This document shows, piece by piece, positions 1-9,507 of a DNA stretch of 64,000 nt. The notes below the pieces were generated by a model, which made no database searches, was not told where the DNA came from, and saw nothing but the letters and a program-made list of their open reading frames with translations. The stretch spans positions 1-64,000 of the forward strand of contig JAFWGA010000019.1 of NCBI GenBank assembly GCA_017515325.1. Reading direction: 5' to 3'. The stretch's first letter is position 1, and each line of letters starts with the position of its first letter. The translations under genes were made by a program, and so were the position numbers. The DNA comes from Blautia sp. (GTDB lineage: Bacteria > Bacillota > Clostridia > Lachnospirales > Lachnospiraceae).

Positions 1-140
1 CAAGTTAGAGTGAAATAATCCAAAACCAGAAAGAATGGAGTGCATAGCCTTGTCTGTACAAGAATAATCTTTAGATTACTGGCCTGATCATATCTCATCT
101 GGCAGGATAATGCTATACGCCTCCATATTAATCGCTTACG

Positions 141-180
141 AAATGACCGCTCAAGTCTGCCAGGCTCGGAGCGGTCATTT
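141..180 (+). terminator. Rho-independent terminator for a gene upstream of the window
   Basis: A perfect 12-bp inverted repeat (AAATGACCGCTC at 141-152, GAGCGGTCATTT at 169-180) encloses a 16-nt loop and is followed by a T-rich run (CTATTATTCTT). It would end a plus-strand transcript entering from the left. Bases 1-18 read as a possible last few codons ending in TAA (Gln-Val-Arg-Val-Lys-stop), but too little is present to call a gene. Nothing else recognisable lies in 19-140. Confidence 0.75.
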
Positions 181-209
181 CTATTATTCTTATTTCTGAT
201 TATACTGCA

Positions 210-262
210 AAATGATTCCTACGGATTGTTCCGCGCTTCGCGCTCCCACACTGGAATCATTT
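210..262. repeat. Interspersed palindromic repeat, copy 1
   Basis: Terminal inverted repeats AAATGATTCC (210-219) and GGAATCATTT (253-262) enclose a GC-rich core. Bases 218-250 are, on the opposite strand, 31/33 identical to 4811-4843. The right arm overlaps the stop codon of the truncated HAD gene, so the element may also act as its terminator. See the copies at 4690-4857 and 20785-20870. Confidence 0.7.
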
Positions 263-1199
263 ACGCTGCCAGATCTAACTCTTCAGCCGTTTCTTCTGCC
301 ATGACGACATCTTCCTCATAAATGGTGGTAAATTCATCCTTCATGGATACCGTCTCGCAACCGAATTCTTTGCAGGATTGGGCAAATGCTTCTGCCACGT
401 CAACATCCCCATAATCACGCTCTGTATCATCGCACAAGAGCATATATGCTTTTCCCCCATTTTCAACAGCATATCGACCCATGGAAAGGTCTCCTGAGCT
501 GTTTCCGAAGACAAGGATAGGCGTTTTACCGATTTCATCGATGATACCGTAGACTTTTCCGGCCTTCAGGTTTTTAGTGGCAGGCGTGCCCGCCAGGATT
601 ACCGGTTCATTCACACCCAGGTCATAATCACGGTTTGCGGTATCCCCCTGATTCGGTGCGGTAAGCGTATAAGAGCTTCCTATGATCTGGTCAGCAGGAA
701 TCCATTGATCCAGGGTTCCCTCAACAAGCTCCCGCAGCATATGGCGTTCCGATCCGCTGCTGATATAGACAGTGAATCCGTTGTCGGAAAGATACTCCAC
801 TAATGACACCATAGGTTTGAAGAAGCCTTCCCCGTAAGTCATGCCTTCGAATCCATAAACCGGCAATTCCATAACCTTTCTGACATAATCCCTGTACTCC
901 TCTACGGTAAATCCCTGGAAGGCCTCGGCGATATGGTTGGCGCTGGAGCCTGGAAGCTTGGTACGGTTAATCATGGCCTCTTCCATACCCTGCGCATATT
1001 CACGCAGCTCGTCTGAAGGCTCGTAGTCTTCATCGTACAAAACCCGCTGCAGCAGCAGGCAGTGGTCGAAGTAAGCGGGGAATCGCTCTCCATACAGTGT
1101 TCCGTCAAAGTCGAATACGGCGATCCGGTCTTCAGGCTCGACAAAGGCGTCGCTTCCTTCTTGCGTGACCCCATTTACAATAATAACCTCCCAGTCAGT
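261..1199 (-). pseudogene. HAD-superfamily phosphatase, N-terminally truncated
   Basis: The frame encodes a haloacid-dehalogenase-type hydrolase. The nucleophile motif DFDGTLYGE is visible around 1090-1115, followed by a cap region, a motif-II-like VYISSGS segment (about 760-790) and the C-terminal GNSSGDLSM motif (about 480-510). These enzymes usually hydrolyse phosphate esters with Mg2+. The longest ORF with a conventional start (TTG at 1040) would begin after the catalytic aspartates and so be dead. The homologous reading continues upstream of it to an in-frame TAA at 1200-1202, with no ATG, GTG or TTG between that stop and the nucleophile motif. Related clostridial proteins that I recall have a longer, usually secreted N-terminus, missing here. 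It is therefore probably a decayed gene; initiation at the ATT codons behind GGGAGG is a remote alternative. Confidence 0.7.
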
Positions 1200-1358
1200 T
1201 TAAATTCATTTATGTTATGCCACAAACTTAAGTATACCTCATCCAGAATTATAATTCGACATCATTTCGTAGATCAAAGATGTATTATTGTCATTTTTCC
1301 CAACGAAACGCATAGAGCTGAGCTGTTACCACGATAATAGAAAACACGCATCCTCTGA

Positions 1359-4346
1359 TCAGGATAACTCCTGGAAAGAGGACTGTTTGGTGAGGCCTCT
1401 GGAGATCAAAAGATTCCGATAAGGCGAAAGCAGGCCGGCGGGTACCCTGACCATAGCTTTGGCAGATGTTTCCGCAAAAGCGCTGCTGCCAATTCCTTCA
1501 TAAGTAAGCTTGCTGCTTCTGATCGTAATACGCTTCAGGTTTGTACAGCCCCGGAAGGCAGAAGAACCGATTTTCACAACTCTGGTGAAAAGCGTGATGG
1601 ATTCCAGCGCCGGGCATTGGGCGAAGGAAGCGTAGCCAATGCTCTGGATGCCTGTTCCACCTGTTATCTTGTGCAGGTTTATACAAGCCCGAAAGGCGTT
1701 GTTTCCTATCATCCTCACTTTGCCGCCTATCCCTATCTCGGTGATCTTCTTATTATCTTTGAAGGCGTTTGCTTCGATGGAGACAACCCAGTAGGTGACA
1801 CCGGTGGATACGATGGACTCAGGAATGGTTACCGCTCCGCTGGCGGAGGCATAGGGAGATATATACGTGACGGTTGGGTTTGTGGGATCATCGCTGGTGA
1901 CCTTGTAGGATGCACCGGTACTGTCCTGCAGCCGGGTTCCCACAGCGGCCGGCTTCTTTCCGGAGGGACCGGGTGCGGGCGTGGGTGTCACAGCAGCCTC
2001 CGAGACATTGATTTTTACATGCTCTGTTTCGATAACGACATCGTTTGCCAGCGTGATCCGGCAGGCGATCTCTCTGTTGCCAAGCCAGGTATCCTTTGGT
2101 TTGACGGTGACCGTGGAGCTTTCCTCCCCGGTAACGTCAGCGTGTTCGTTGCTCTTTAAATAGGAGAAGACTTCCGTTGACCCTGCAGGGAATGTTCTCC
2201 ATTTATAGCTTACCGCGCCAACGGCATAGCAGCTAAAGGAGACGCTGCCTCCTACCTTTGTGGAGGCAGGGGAGGGCTGGCTGGTGAGAGGATTCCATAC
2301 GCCGATTTTGACAATCTGGGTTTTCACGGGAATGTCCAGGGAGAGTGTGATGGAACAACCGATGTATTTTCCATCCAGCCATAAACCGTTACCGCCATTT
2401 GGGATAATTTTTACCGCTGAAGAATACTCACCGCTGACAGTGGCATGCCTTTTGACTTCATCCCAGCTAAGCGGAGTGGTTCCTTTGGCATCCTCGTAGA
2501 CCTTCCACCAATAGTAAGTTCCATTTATACAGGAGGTCTGGAAGGTTAGGGCATTACCAAGATAAACGTTGACCGGCACAGGCTGCTGGGTGACACAATC
2601 ATTGACGGTCAGCCTGACCTTGGCAGACTCTAGTGTGCTTCCGTTCTTACAGGTTACCTTGCATTTCAGATAAATTCCGTTCAGAAAGGTATCCTTCGGA
2701 GTAATGGCAAGGTATGGACTATTGGAGGTCTGGCCTCTGTTGACGGAAGCATGGGCAGAAAGCAGATCAAAGCTGCAAGAGACATATGTTCCATCCTGCT
2801 TTTGTTTATAAACAAGCCAGGTATAGGAGGAAGCGTTTTTGGCCGTCAGGTTAAAGGTAGCAGCTTTCCCAATGACAGTGGTGGCAGAAACCGGCTGTTT
2901 GGTGATCTCCGGCTTCATCAGGGTGACCTGTACCGGAGTACTGGTAAGGGTTCCCATATAGCCATCGACAGCGAGAACCGCCCGTACATAGTAACCTTTT
3001 TCCTGATCCGTGGCGGTAAAGTCAGACTTGTAGGCACCGGAGATATCGGTGAAGGTTCCTGTTTTTGATGGGCTTTTCTGCCATTTCCACCTCCTTGTCC
3101 CCGATGGAACATCTGAGGATGCAGCCGCTTTTGTGGTTTCTCCCACATACCAGGAGGAACGGGAAAGAGAGACCGAGCCTGAAATCTTCTTTACCGGCTC
3201 GATCACAACAGATTTCGCGTCTTTGGAATTGGCATCCAGTATATTGTGGAGACCTGTCCTTCCTCCCGGGGGAGTTGTAATGCCTAAAGGAGTTTGGATT
3301 TTAATGGTACCCTTATTGGACCATAATGCGTTTTTAGCGCCTCTTGCGTCCACTTTTCCGTTTAACACGGAAATATTCTGCGCCGCATAGATGCCGTCAT
3401 TCTTATTGCCCTGTGCCGTGACTTTTCCATAAAGCTTGATCTCTCCGCTGCTGCAGAAGATTCCCCATTTGGAGCCTGTCGCTTCTACCTCGGCATTCCT
3501 GGATATTTCCAGTCCTTTTTTCGCATAGAGACCATATGAGCCGGTTGCTCTGACAATTCCTGAGGTGATGAATATACTTCCGTTTTTGGCTTGCAGGGCA
3601 CACTGATTGGAATGGGTGCTTTCCGCGATTATGGTCCCGCCGTTGATGTAAAGGCCGTTATCTGCACACAATCCATCGGTTCCTTTCACTTTAACATAAC
3701 CACCGTTGAGAGTGAAGGTATTGTGGGCATGAACGATGTAACAATATGGCTGCTTGCCGGTGAAGCTGGCCAGGAACTTGCCGGTGGTAATTTTGATATC
3801 CATTGCGGCGAGAGCTATTTGTGCCTGGGTCATTGTCACGTTGCCGTTCAGGATGATCGAGCTGTCCGAAATAATCCCTGATGACATATGTTCAATAGAA
3901 ATACTGGAACCGCTTGCAATATTCACATAGCCTGACGCTAAAATGGCATATTCAATCCAGTACATGGAAGAGGTGATCGAGATAGACGCGTTTGTGGCAA
4001 AGGTTTTTACCCGAATCGCCCACTGAGGACTGGACTCTCCCTTCACCCTTCCAGGGTCAATGGTCAGGGTATGCTTGGTATTTCCTTTGACGATAGATAG
4101 AGAATAATCCTTCCCCGAGATATAACAGATGGTGCGATCTGTGTCTACTACGATGGAACTGTCAGCGGCAAGGAGCACTTCTGCATTTTCCTTCAGCTTG
4201 CTTGCGTAGACCGTACCGGAGATCGTTACAGTATTCCCGGCTGCCCTGACCTCTGTCCTTGCTAGCAGGAGGCATATGGCCAGGGTAAAAAAGAGGCAGA
4301 ATAAGCTTTTGCGGATTCTGCTGCTGGTAATGCTTTGGGGTTTCAT
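1359..4346 (-). CDS. Secreted multidomain surface protein: beta-helix-like, Ig-like and BspA LRR domains
   Basis: A 995-residue exported protein. A signal peptide spans about residues 1-36 (Arg/Lys start, hydrophobic core FCLFFTLAICLLLA, Ala-Ala end). Residues 60-390 contain repeated short strands of the type NGG/KGTI, suggesting a right-handed beta-helix. About 390-790 holds Ig/bacterial-Ig-like modules; three of them start with QP followed by a hydrophobic strand and one or two Cys. A Pro-rich linker (TPTPAPGPSGKKPA) precedes five BspA-type LRR_5 units with the IG..AF..C..L..I pattern (about 820-995). No sortase motif or C-terminal membrane anchor is visible, so release or non-covalent wall binding is likely. 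ATG at 4344-4346 has an AGAGGTG ribosome site 7 nt upstream. The ligand is unknown; LRR_5 proteins are typically adhesin-like. It is monocistronic. Confidence 0.8.
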   Translation of the reverse strand: MKPQSITSSRIRKSLFCLFFTLAICLLLARTEVRAAGNTVTISGTVYASKLKENAEVLLAADSSIVVDTDRTICYISGKDYSLSIVKGNTKHTLTIDPGRVKGESSPQWAIRVKTFATNASISITSSMYWIEYAILASGYVNIASGSSISIEHMSSGIISDSSIILNGNVTMTQAQIALAAMDIKITTGKFLASFTGKQPYCYIVHAHNTFTLNGGYVKVKGTDGLCADNGLYINGGTIIAESTHSNQCALQAKNGSIFITSGIVRATGSYGLYAKKGLEISRNAEVEATGSKWGIFCSSGEIKLYGKVTAQGNKNDGIYAAQNISVLNGKVDARGAKNALWSNKGTIKIQTPLGITTPPGGRTGLHNILDANSKDAKSVVIEPVKKISGSVSLSRSSWYVGETTKAAASSDVPSGTRRWKWQKSPSKTGTFTDISGAYKSDFTATDQEKGYYVRAVLAVDGYMGTLTSTPVQVTLMKPEITKQPVSATTVIGKAATFNLTAKNASSYTWLVYKQKQDGTYVSCSFDLLSAHASVNRGQTSNSPYLAITPKDTFLNGIYLKCKVTCKNGSTLESAKVRLTVNDCVTQQPVPVNVYLGNALTFQTSCINGTYYWWKVYEDAKGTTPLSWDEVKRHATVSGEYSSAVKIIPNGGNGLWLDGKYIGCSITLSLDIPVKTQIVKIGVWNPLTSQPSPASTKVGGSVSFSCYAVGAVSYKWRTFPAGSTEVFSYLKSNEHADVTGEESSTVTVKPKDTWLGNREIACRITLANDVVIETEHVKINVSEAAVTPTPAPGPSGKKPAAVGTRLQDSTGASYKVTSDDPTNPTVTYISPYASASGAVTIPESIVSTGVTYWVVSIEANAFKDNKKITEIGIGGKVRMIGNNAFRACINLHKITGGTGIQSIGYASFAQCPALESITLFTRVVKIGSSAFRGCTNLKRITIRSSKLTYEGIGSSAFAETSAKAMVRVPAGLLSPYRNLLISRGLTKQSSFQELS

Positions 4347-4689
4347 CTTTTCACCTCTTTTCCTTTCTACCGTTCAAAACACTATCGACCTGTGAGATGA
4401 CTATAGTCACCGCAAAGGTCGAAGTTTTTTGTCCTGATCTTTTACGGCATAAGAGCAGGACTGTCTTCTGGTTAAAGACTATGATCTTATAATTGTCCCG
4501 TCATGGGGTCATCTTACGGCTTTGGCGCATGAACAAAGACGGGAGACAATACAAGTTCTACAGTACAGTATAAATTTTAGAAACAAATATGTCAATATTT
4601 TATATATTTTTTCATTATTCCCAGAGTCATTCTCTTTCTTTTATTGTTTTTATCCCTTCTTCCTTATAATGTTTGTATATATGATTCAG

Positions 4690-4857
4690 CAGTCAAAAGT
4701 CATCCGACACGGCAAGCTTGCTTGCCGATGGAGGAATGACTTTATGACTGCCCCCGATATGAGCAAGTAGTGGGGCAGGGGTCCCACGGATTGCGAATAT
4801 CGGGGAGGATTGTGGGAGCGCGAAGCGCGAAACAATCCGTAGAATCACTTTTGACTG
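4690..4857. repeat. Interspersed palindromic repeat, copy 2 (168 bp, terminal inverted repeats)
   Basis: Exact 11-bp terminal inverted repeats CAGTCAAAAGT (4690-4700) and ACTTTTGACTG (4847-4857) bound a non-coding element. Internally, ACGGCAAGCTTGCTTGCC (4709-4726) matches 17/18 bases at 20804-20821. The segment 4811-4843 matches 218-250 in inverted orientation at 31/33 bases. No transposase is encoded; the structure resembles a MITE or a composite REP-type palindrome. Confidence 0.7.
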
Positions 4858-4944
4858 GAAAATCATATATGAGAGGGGAGAGAAGAGGTTGGAAAGGCAT
4901 TTATCGTGAAAAAAAGCATCATTATCAGGAAAATGTGATTTTGT

Positions 4945-4973
4945 TTGACTGTGATGCTGCCATACGATATGAT
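4945..4973 (+). promoter_or_regulatory. Sigma-A-type promoter for the solute-binding protein gene
   Basis: TTGACT (4945-4950), a 17-bp spacer and TATGAT (4968-4973) give five of six matches to consensus at each hexamer. It would produce a leader of about 160 nt before the lipoprotein gene at 5142. Confidence 0.6.
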
Positions 4974-5141
4974 CTATAAGAGCTGTACCTTTTGCCATAG
5001 CATATACCTCGTGGCGGCAATTTTGATTTCCTTATTTTAGGATGGACGAGGGGTTCAAGCGCAAGAAAACAAAGTATGGCACCTCGAAAGAGGCCAGTGT
5101 GTCGGGTATCTGAAAGGCGAATTCAGGGAGGAGAGACAGAT

Positions 5142-6173
5142 ATGAATAAAATCCGCATTCCTTTTTTTTCTTTACTGCTTTGCATAGCTCTTGTCCTGAC
5201 CGGATGCAGTGATAAAAATGTCAAAGCCAGAAAGACTTCCGTGAAAGATCTGGTAATTATCTATACAGCTGCCGAAGAGGAGCGCATCGCCTATTTACAG
5301 GATGAACTCAATAAAAGATTTCCCGATACCGTGATCAGCATCAGGGCATTTGGTACCGGACAGCTCCTGTCCAGGCTCATGGCCGAAGGAAAGAATATCA
5401 ATTGCGATATCTTCTATGACCTTGAGGTTGTGAATGCAGAGATCATCTTGAATTCTTATCCTCATCTGTTTGTTGATCTGAGTGATTACGACTTCGGAAT
5501 CTATGATCCTTCTGTTGCCGCTTATACGGAACGCCATCACAGGTATGCTGTGAACGGCAAGACTGCCGGTGCTTTCCTGGTCAACACTCGGATGTTGGAG
5601 GAGAAAGGCCTGTCGATTCCTCACACGTATGAAGACATGCTGAATCCTGAGTACAGGAGCCTCATCTCCATACCGAGCCCTAAGTCTTCCGGCACCGGCT
5701 ATAGCTTTTACAACGGTATGATTACGATTCTCGGTGAAGAGGATGGTCTGAACTATTTTGAAGAATTGCAGCCGAATATCAAAGAGTACGCTGCGACCGG
5801 TTCTGCTCCGGCCAAGTCCGTTGTCAATGAGGATGTTGCTATTGCTTATGGCCTTCTGTGGCAATGTGTCAATTATGCCAATAATTATGAGAACCTGAGG
5901 GTTATTGTACCGGATCAGGGGCTTGCTTTTGATCTTTTTACCATGGGTATCGTTTCCGGACATGAGACCAAGGGCAGCGTCAGGGAAGTGTTTACTTTCC
6001 TCTTTAACGACCTGAACAGATCACAATGTGCCCTGTTTAATCCTGATAAGATTTATGTTGATATGCCTGCAGCCGATATTCAGAACTATCCTATCGATTA
6101 TAATGAGATCACCATGAAAGGATTGTTTGATTTTCAATACAAACGGGATCTGCTGCATAAATGGGAGTATTGA
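5142..6173 (+). CDS. Extracellular solute-binding lipoprotein (Fe3+/AfuA-type fold)
   Basis: A 343-residue lipoprotein. The lysine-containing N-terminus, hydrophobic core and lipobox LTGC predict acylation at Cys22 and anchoring on the outer face of the membrane. The mature part begins VIIYTAAEEERIAYL and continues with a periplasmic-binding-protein type 2 pattern typical of ferric iron, thiamine or organophosphate binders (AGAFLVNTRML, YEDMLNPEYRS, PSSGTGYS-like segment). I chose ATG 5142 because GGAGGAGA lies just upstream and the signal sequence starts there; a longer in-frame extension to 5076 lacks these. No permease or ATPase gene is nearby. The next gene, 200 bp downstream on the same strand, is a membrane sensor phosphatase, so the protein may deliver ligand information rather than substrate. 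The ligand cannot be told from sequence. Confidence 0.85.
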   Translation: MNKIRIPFFSLLLCIALVLTGCSDKNVKARKTSVKDLVIIYTAAEEERIAYLQDELNKRFPDTVISIRAFGTGQLLSRLMAEGKNINCDIFYDLEVVNAEIILNSYPHLFVDLSDYDFGIYDPSVAAYTERHHRYAVNGKTAGAFLVNTRMLEEKGLSIPHTYEDMLNPEYRSLISIPSPKSSGTGYSFYNGMITILGEEDGLNYFEELQPNIKEYAATGSAPAKSVVNEDVAIAYGLLWQCVNYANNYENLRVIVPDQGLAFDLFTMGIVSGHETKGSVREVFTFLFNDLNRSQCALFNPDKIYVDMPAADIQNYPIDYNEITMKGLFDFQYKRDLLHKWEY

Positions 6174-6373
6174 TCCGAACACGATTATCTCTAAATCTAT
6201 GAGTTCAATGCAAAAATGACTCCTACTTGCTGTGAGCTGTGTATGTAATGGTTTGCGTAGTGGGCTGAAGGCGCACATCCACTGCGACGAAAGGAGCCGT
6301 GTCTTCTGGTGTGACTACGAAGCACAAAATGCGGAGCAGTTACGTTTTTTCTGTGAAGGGGTAAGTGTTTCAG

Positions 6374-8479
6374 ATGAAAAGAATCAGAATTATCAGGCAG
6401 AATTCCCTGACTTCAAAAATGTTGTGGTCCATTATTCTCAGCTGCTTCATTCTTAATATCGTCTCGATCGCTATCGGTTTGTATATGTATGTACAGGATA
6501 TCACCAGCCAATCCATCAATATGACAATCAATACGGCTCACCAGGCCAATCTGGCAGTGTCCTTTGACTCGACTTCAGCCCAGTACGCTCAGTCTGTCAT
6601 GAAAATTTATAACAGCCTGACCCCAAGCCAACTCGACGAGGTCTGGACGGATGCTTACAGGGAGTATTTTTCAGCAGTAGAAAACACGGAGCAGCACAAT
6701 ATCCTGAGGCAGAGAATGATGGATTTTCTGGAATACAGCAATGTCACGGCTGTTTACCTGGGTATGTTTGACGAAAAGAATCAGGCTGTTGTCTATATCT
6801 CTGACCCGGATGTAGTGGTGGATCCTACGGCTCCCGGCGACTGGGAGAAGGTTCCTCAAAAGACCATAGATACCTTTATGCGAAAGTATAATTCAGACCG
6901 TCCTTACGTCATTGAATGGTTTCGTGGTTATGGGTTGTTGTGCGTTTCGGCGGTTCCCATTTACAATGATGTGGGAGAGTTGAGTGCTTTTCTGATAGTT
7001 GAAGCAAATCTTCGGGACATCATCACAGGCATGGGAGGATATGCGCTGGGGCTTTCGGTTCTGCTGGCCATCCTCACCATAATAATAGCCTGGAGACTGA
7101 TATCGAAAATGGAATCCATGATCGTGAAGCCTGTCAATGAAATAACCCTTGCTGCCATCAATTACATGGATGACAAGAATAAGGGTGTCAGTAATACCAT
7201 GCGGTTTTCCGAATTGGAAATAGATACCGGGGATGAGCTCCAGCGGATGAGTGAGGTCATGGCCAAGATGGAGCGGGACCTGATCGTATACGAAAAGAAT
7301 TTGACCAGTGTCACCGCTGAAAATGAACGGATTGGAGCGGAACTGGATCTTGCCCACAGGATTCAGTCAGAGATGCTGCCTAATATTTTCCCACCCTTCC
7401 CCGACAGGACAGACCTTAACATTTTTGCCTCCATGGATCCGGCAAAGGAAGTAGGCGGTGACTTTTATGACTTCTTCCTGCTGAACCAGGATCACCTGGG
7501 ACTTGTGATGGCTGATGTTTCCGGAAAAGGCGTTCCAGCAGCTCTTTTCATGATGATTTCCCGGATCCTTGTCAGAAATTATGTCATGGCGGGGGCCAGC
7601 CCCAGGGACGTGCTGGAGAAAGTCAATCAGCAAATCTATGACAACAATCCGGAAGAAATGTTCATCACGATATGGCTTGGGATCCTTGATCTGAAAACAG
7701 GACATCTGATTGCTTCCAACGCGGGGCATGAATATCCGATCCTGCAACAGGCGGAGGGGAAATTTAAGATGTTCAAGGATAAACATGGATTTGTTGTCGG
7801 CGGGATGGAGGGGATGAAATACACCAATTACGAACTCCTGCTGAGAAAGGGGGCGAAGCTGTTTGTCTATACGGATGGAGTTCCTGAAGCAACCAATTCA
7901 GATGGCGAACTGTTTGGTATGGACAGATTGCTCAGGGCACTGAACCAGACTGCTGAAGCAAGGCCGGAACAGGTTCTCGAGAATGCCCGCCTGGCTGTCA
8001 ACCGTTTTGTCAATGGTGCCCCCCAGTTCGATGACATTACCATGATGTGCCTGGAGTATTTTGGACCGAAGAATCCGGTAAAGGAAATAACCGTTACGGG
8101 TATCATTGACAATATTCCTGTCGTAACCGATTTCGTCAATGCAGAACTGGAAGGAAAAAACGTTCCACTTAAAATCCAGATAAAGATAGACATCGTAATT
8201 GACGAGATCTTCGGTAATATAGCCCGCTATGCTTATGGCGGAGGTTCCGGTGAAGCAACCGTCCGATTTGAAGCTGTCGAGAACGCGATCATTCTTACAT
8301 TTATCGACCGGGGCATTACCTATAATCCCCTGGAAGCTCCGGAACCGGATCGGACGCTTTCCGCAGAGGAAAGGCCAATTGGCGGACTGGGAATCTTTAT
8401 GGTGCGTAAGATCATGGATGAAGTTGCTTATGAACATGTGGCAGGTTGTAATTATCTTCGCGTAAAGAAATACTTTTAG
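6374..8479 (+). CDS. Membrane sensor phosphatase: extracytoplasmic domain, HAMP, PP2C/SpoIIE and RsbW-like ATPase
   Basis: About 701 residues. Two membrane segments (about 18-40 and 220-242) enclose a roughly 180-residue external sensor domain. A HAMP-like linker (about 243-302) is followed by a coiled stretch and a PP2C SpoIIE/RsbU-type phosphatase domain (about 337-562) with metal-binding motifs GGDFYD, DVSGKG, TDGVPEA and FDDIT. A C-terminal HATPase_c_2 domain resembles anti-sigma kinases (DEIFGN N-box, DRG, GGLGIFM). Such enzymes dephosphorylate anti-anti-sigma factors; here the kinase-like module is in the same chain. No STAS partner is in the window. The start is ambiguous: ATG 6374 is 13 nt after AAGGGG, while GTG 6365 (three residues longer) is 4 nt after it. 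It probably works with the upstream solute-binding lipoprotein. Confidence 0.88.
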   Translation: MKRIRIIRQNSLTSKMLWSIILSCFILNIVSIAIGLYMYVQDITSQSINMTINTAHQANLAVSFDSTSAQYAQSVMKIYNSLTPSQLDEVWTDAYREYFSAVENTEQHNILRQRMMDFLEYSNVTAVYLGMFDEKNQAVVYISDPDVVVDPTAPGDWEKVPQKTIDTFMRKYNSDRPYVIEWFRGYGLLCVSAVPIYNDVGELSAFLIVEANLRDIITGMGGYALGLSVLLAILTIIIAWRLISKMESMIVKPVNEITLAAINYMDDKNKGVSNTMRFSELEIDTGDELQRMSEVMAKMERDLIVYEKNLTSVTAENERIGAELDLAHRIQSEMLPNIFPPFPDRTDLNIFASMDPAKEVGGDFYDFFLLNQDHLGLVMADVSGKGVPAALFMMISRILVRNYVMAGASPRDVLEKVNQQIYDNNPEEMFITIWLGILDLKTGHLIASNAGHEYPILQQAEGKFKMFKDKHGFVVGGMEGMKYTNYELLLRKGAKLFVYTDGVPEATNSDGELFGMDRLLRALNQTAEARPEQVLENARLAVNRFVNGAPQFDDITMMCLEYFGPKNPVKEITVTGIIDNIPVVTDFVNAELEGKNVPLKIQIKIDIVIDEIFGNIARYAYGGGSGEATVRFEAVENAIILTFIDRGITYNPLEAPEPDRTLSAEERPIGGLGIFMVRKIMDEVAYEHVAGCNYLRVKKYF

Positions 8480-8596
8480 AACGTCAGGCTCGGGTCCTTT
8501 TGATGGGAGGCAACAGTCTATGGATGACTGAAAAGGGATATGGATTTCCACAGAATCGGATCATGCCGGAAATCGACATTTCAAAAGGAGGCGAGT

Positions 8597-9451
8597 ATGA
8601 CGGAGCATTTCAGGGACGAAAAAGAACGATATATATCCGGGAAATATTCTGGAAATACCCAGCTAAAGAAAGGGAAACCAGGAAAAAGAAAACCAAGACA
8701 GATCCTTTTGCTCGTTGAAATTCTGGCTCTTATCTTAGCAGGATATTTCTTTGGAGTTTGGGATAAACTGAGTGACAGGATTGACACCCAGGAATGCGTG
8801 GAGTTTTCTTCCGATTCTCCCTCTCAGAGTATCGTGGATGCCGCACCGGGATTGATACCGGAATATGAGGGAATCGATCGTATTGTATTGAATGAGAATA
8901 TGCCGAATTTTACAGCCTATGATTTGAGCCATATCAAAGAGGAAGACTATACCGATCTGGATTTCCTGGGAAGATGCGGGACAGCCACTGCTATGATAGA
9001 CCACAGTATGATGCCCACCGAGAAACGCGGCTCTATCAGGGAGGTAAAGCCATCGGGATGGAACCAGGAGAAGTACCCTGGGATCATAGATTCACAACCG
9101 CCTTATCTCTACAACAGATGCCACCTGATTGCCTATGCTTTGACCGGACAAAACGCAAATGAGAAAAATCTGATCACGGGAACCAGATATCTGAATGTAG
9201 AGCTGATGCTGCCCTATGAAATACAGGTGGCTGAATTTCTGGATACTTCGGACTATCATGTCCTGTATCGGGTCAGTCCATACTTTAAAGGCATAGAAAT
9301 GCTGTCCAGAGGTGTGGAGATGGAAGCATATTCCGTCGAAGACAAGGGAGAAGGCGTGTGCTTTCATGTGTTTTTATATAATGTACAGCCGGGAGTGGAG
9401 ATTAATTACAGAACCGGCAGGAGTACCAGGAAAAAGGAAGAAAACGGGTAA
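8597..9451 (+). CDS. Membrane-anchored DNA/RNA non-specific endonuclease
   Basis: A 284-residue protein. A basic cytoplasmic N-terminus (RKPRQ) precedes a single transmembrane segment (about 36-54), leaving the rest outside the cell as a signal-anchor protein. The catalytic region contains RCHLIAYALTG followed by NEKNLITGTRYLN. This is the histidine and asparagine signature of the beta-beta-alpha metal nuclease family that includes streptococcal DNases and EndA/DNA-entry nucleases. Likely roles are degradation of extracellular DNA, nutrient acquisition or DNA uptake. ATG 8597 is preceded by AAAAGGAGG at ideal spacing; the longer in-frame extension to 8540 has no such site. It lies 117 bp after the phosphatase gene and 56 bp before a small membrane protein gene, on the same strand. 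Confidence 0.85.
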   Translation: MTEHFRDEKERYISGKYSGNTQLKKGKPGKRKPRQILLLVEILALILAGYFFGVWDKLSDRIDTQECVEFSSDSPSQSIVDAAPGLIPEYEGIDRIVLNENMPNFTAYDLSHIKEEDYTDLDFLGRCGTATAMIDHSMMPTEKRGSIREVKPSGWNQEKYPGIIDSQPPYLYNRCHLIAYALTGQNANEKNLITGTRYLNVELMLPYEIQVAEFLDTSDYHVLYRVSPYFKGIEMLSRGVEMEAYSVEDKGEGVCFHVFLYNVQPGVEINYRTGRSTRKKEENG

Positions 9452-9507
9452 TTGCGAGACGCAAAGTGCCGGATAAACCAGAAATGGAGAGACGGAGGTC
9501 GTTACGT

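Larger units (their letters stand above)
4347..5141. other. Long intergenic region with repeats and a promoter
   Basis: About 800 bases without a credible gene. A 36-nt hairpin (CGACCT 4386-4391 with AGGTCG 4416-4421, and an inner TGACTATAGTCA palindrome at 4398-4409) lies just upstream of the LRR gene on its strand. A TTGTC-CCGTC / GACGGGAGACAA imperfect inverted repeat spans 4493-4549. It is followed by a very AT-rich tract (4565-4690), a palindromic repeat (4690-4857) and the promoter of the solute-binding protein gene (4945-4973). Short ORFs here show no recognisable protein features. Confidence 0.6.

Noticed and set aside
4386-4430. Hairpin followed by six T on the plus strand, resembling a terminator
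   Set aside because: No plus-strand gene ends there. It is more likely a leader or operator structure of the minus-strand LRR gene.
5295-5963. Long open frames antisense to the solute-binding protein, and similar antisense frames over the phosphatase and adhesin genes
   Set aside because: They mirror the codon bias of the real genes, have no ribosome sites and encode no recognisable domains.
8500-8718. 72-codon ORF starting just after the sensor phosphatase
   Set aside because: It overlaps the well-supported nuclease start in another frame and shows no family features.
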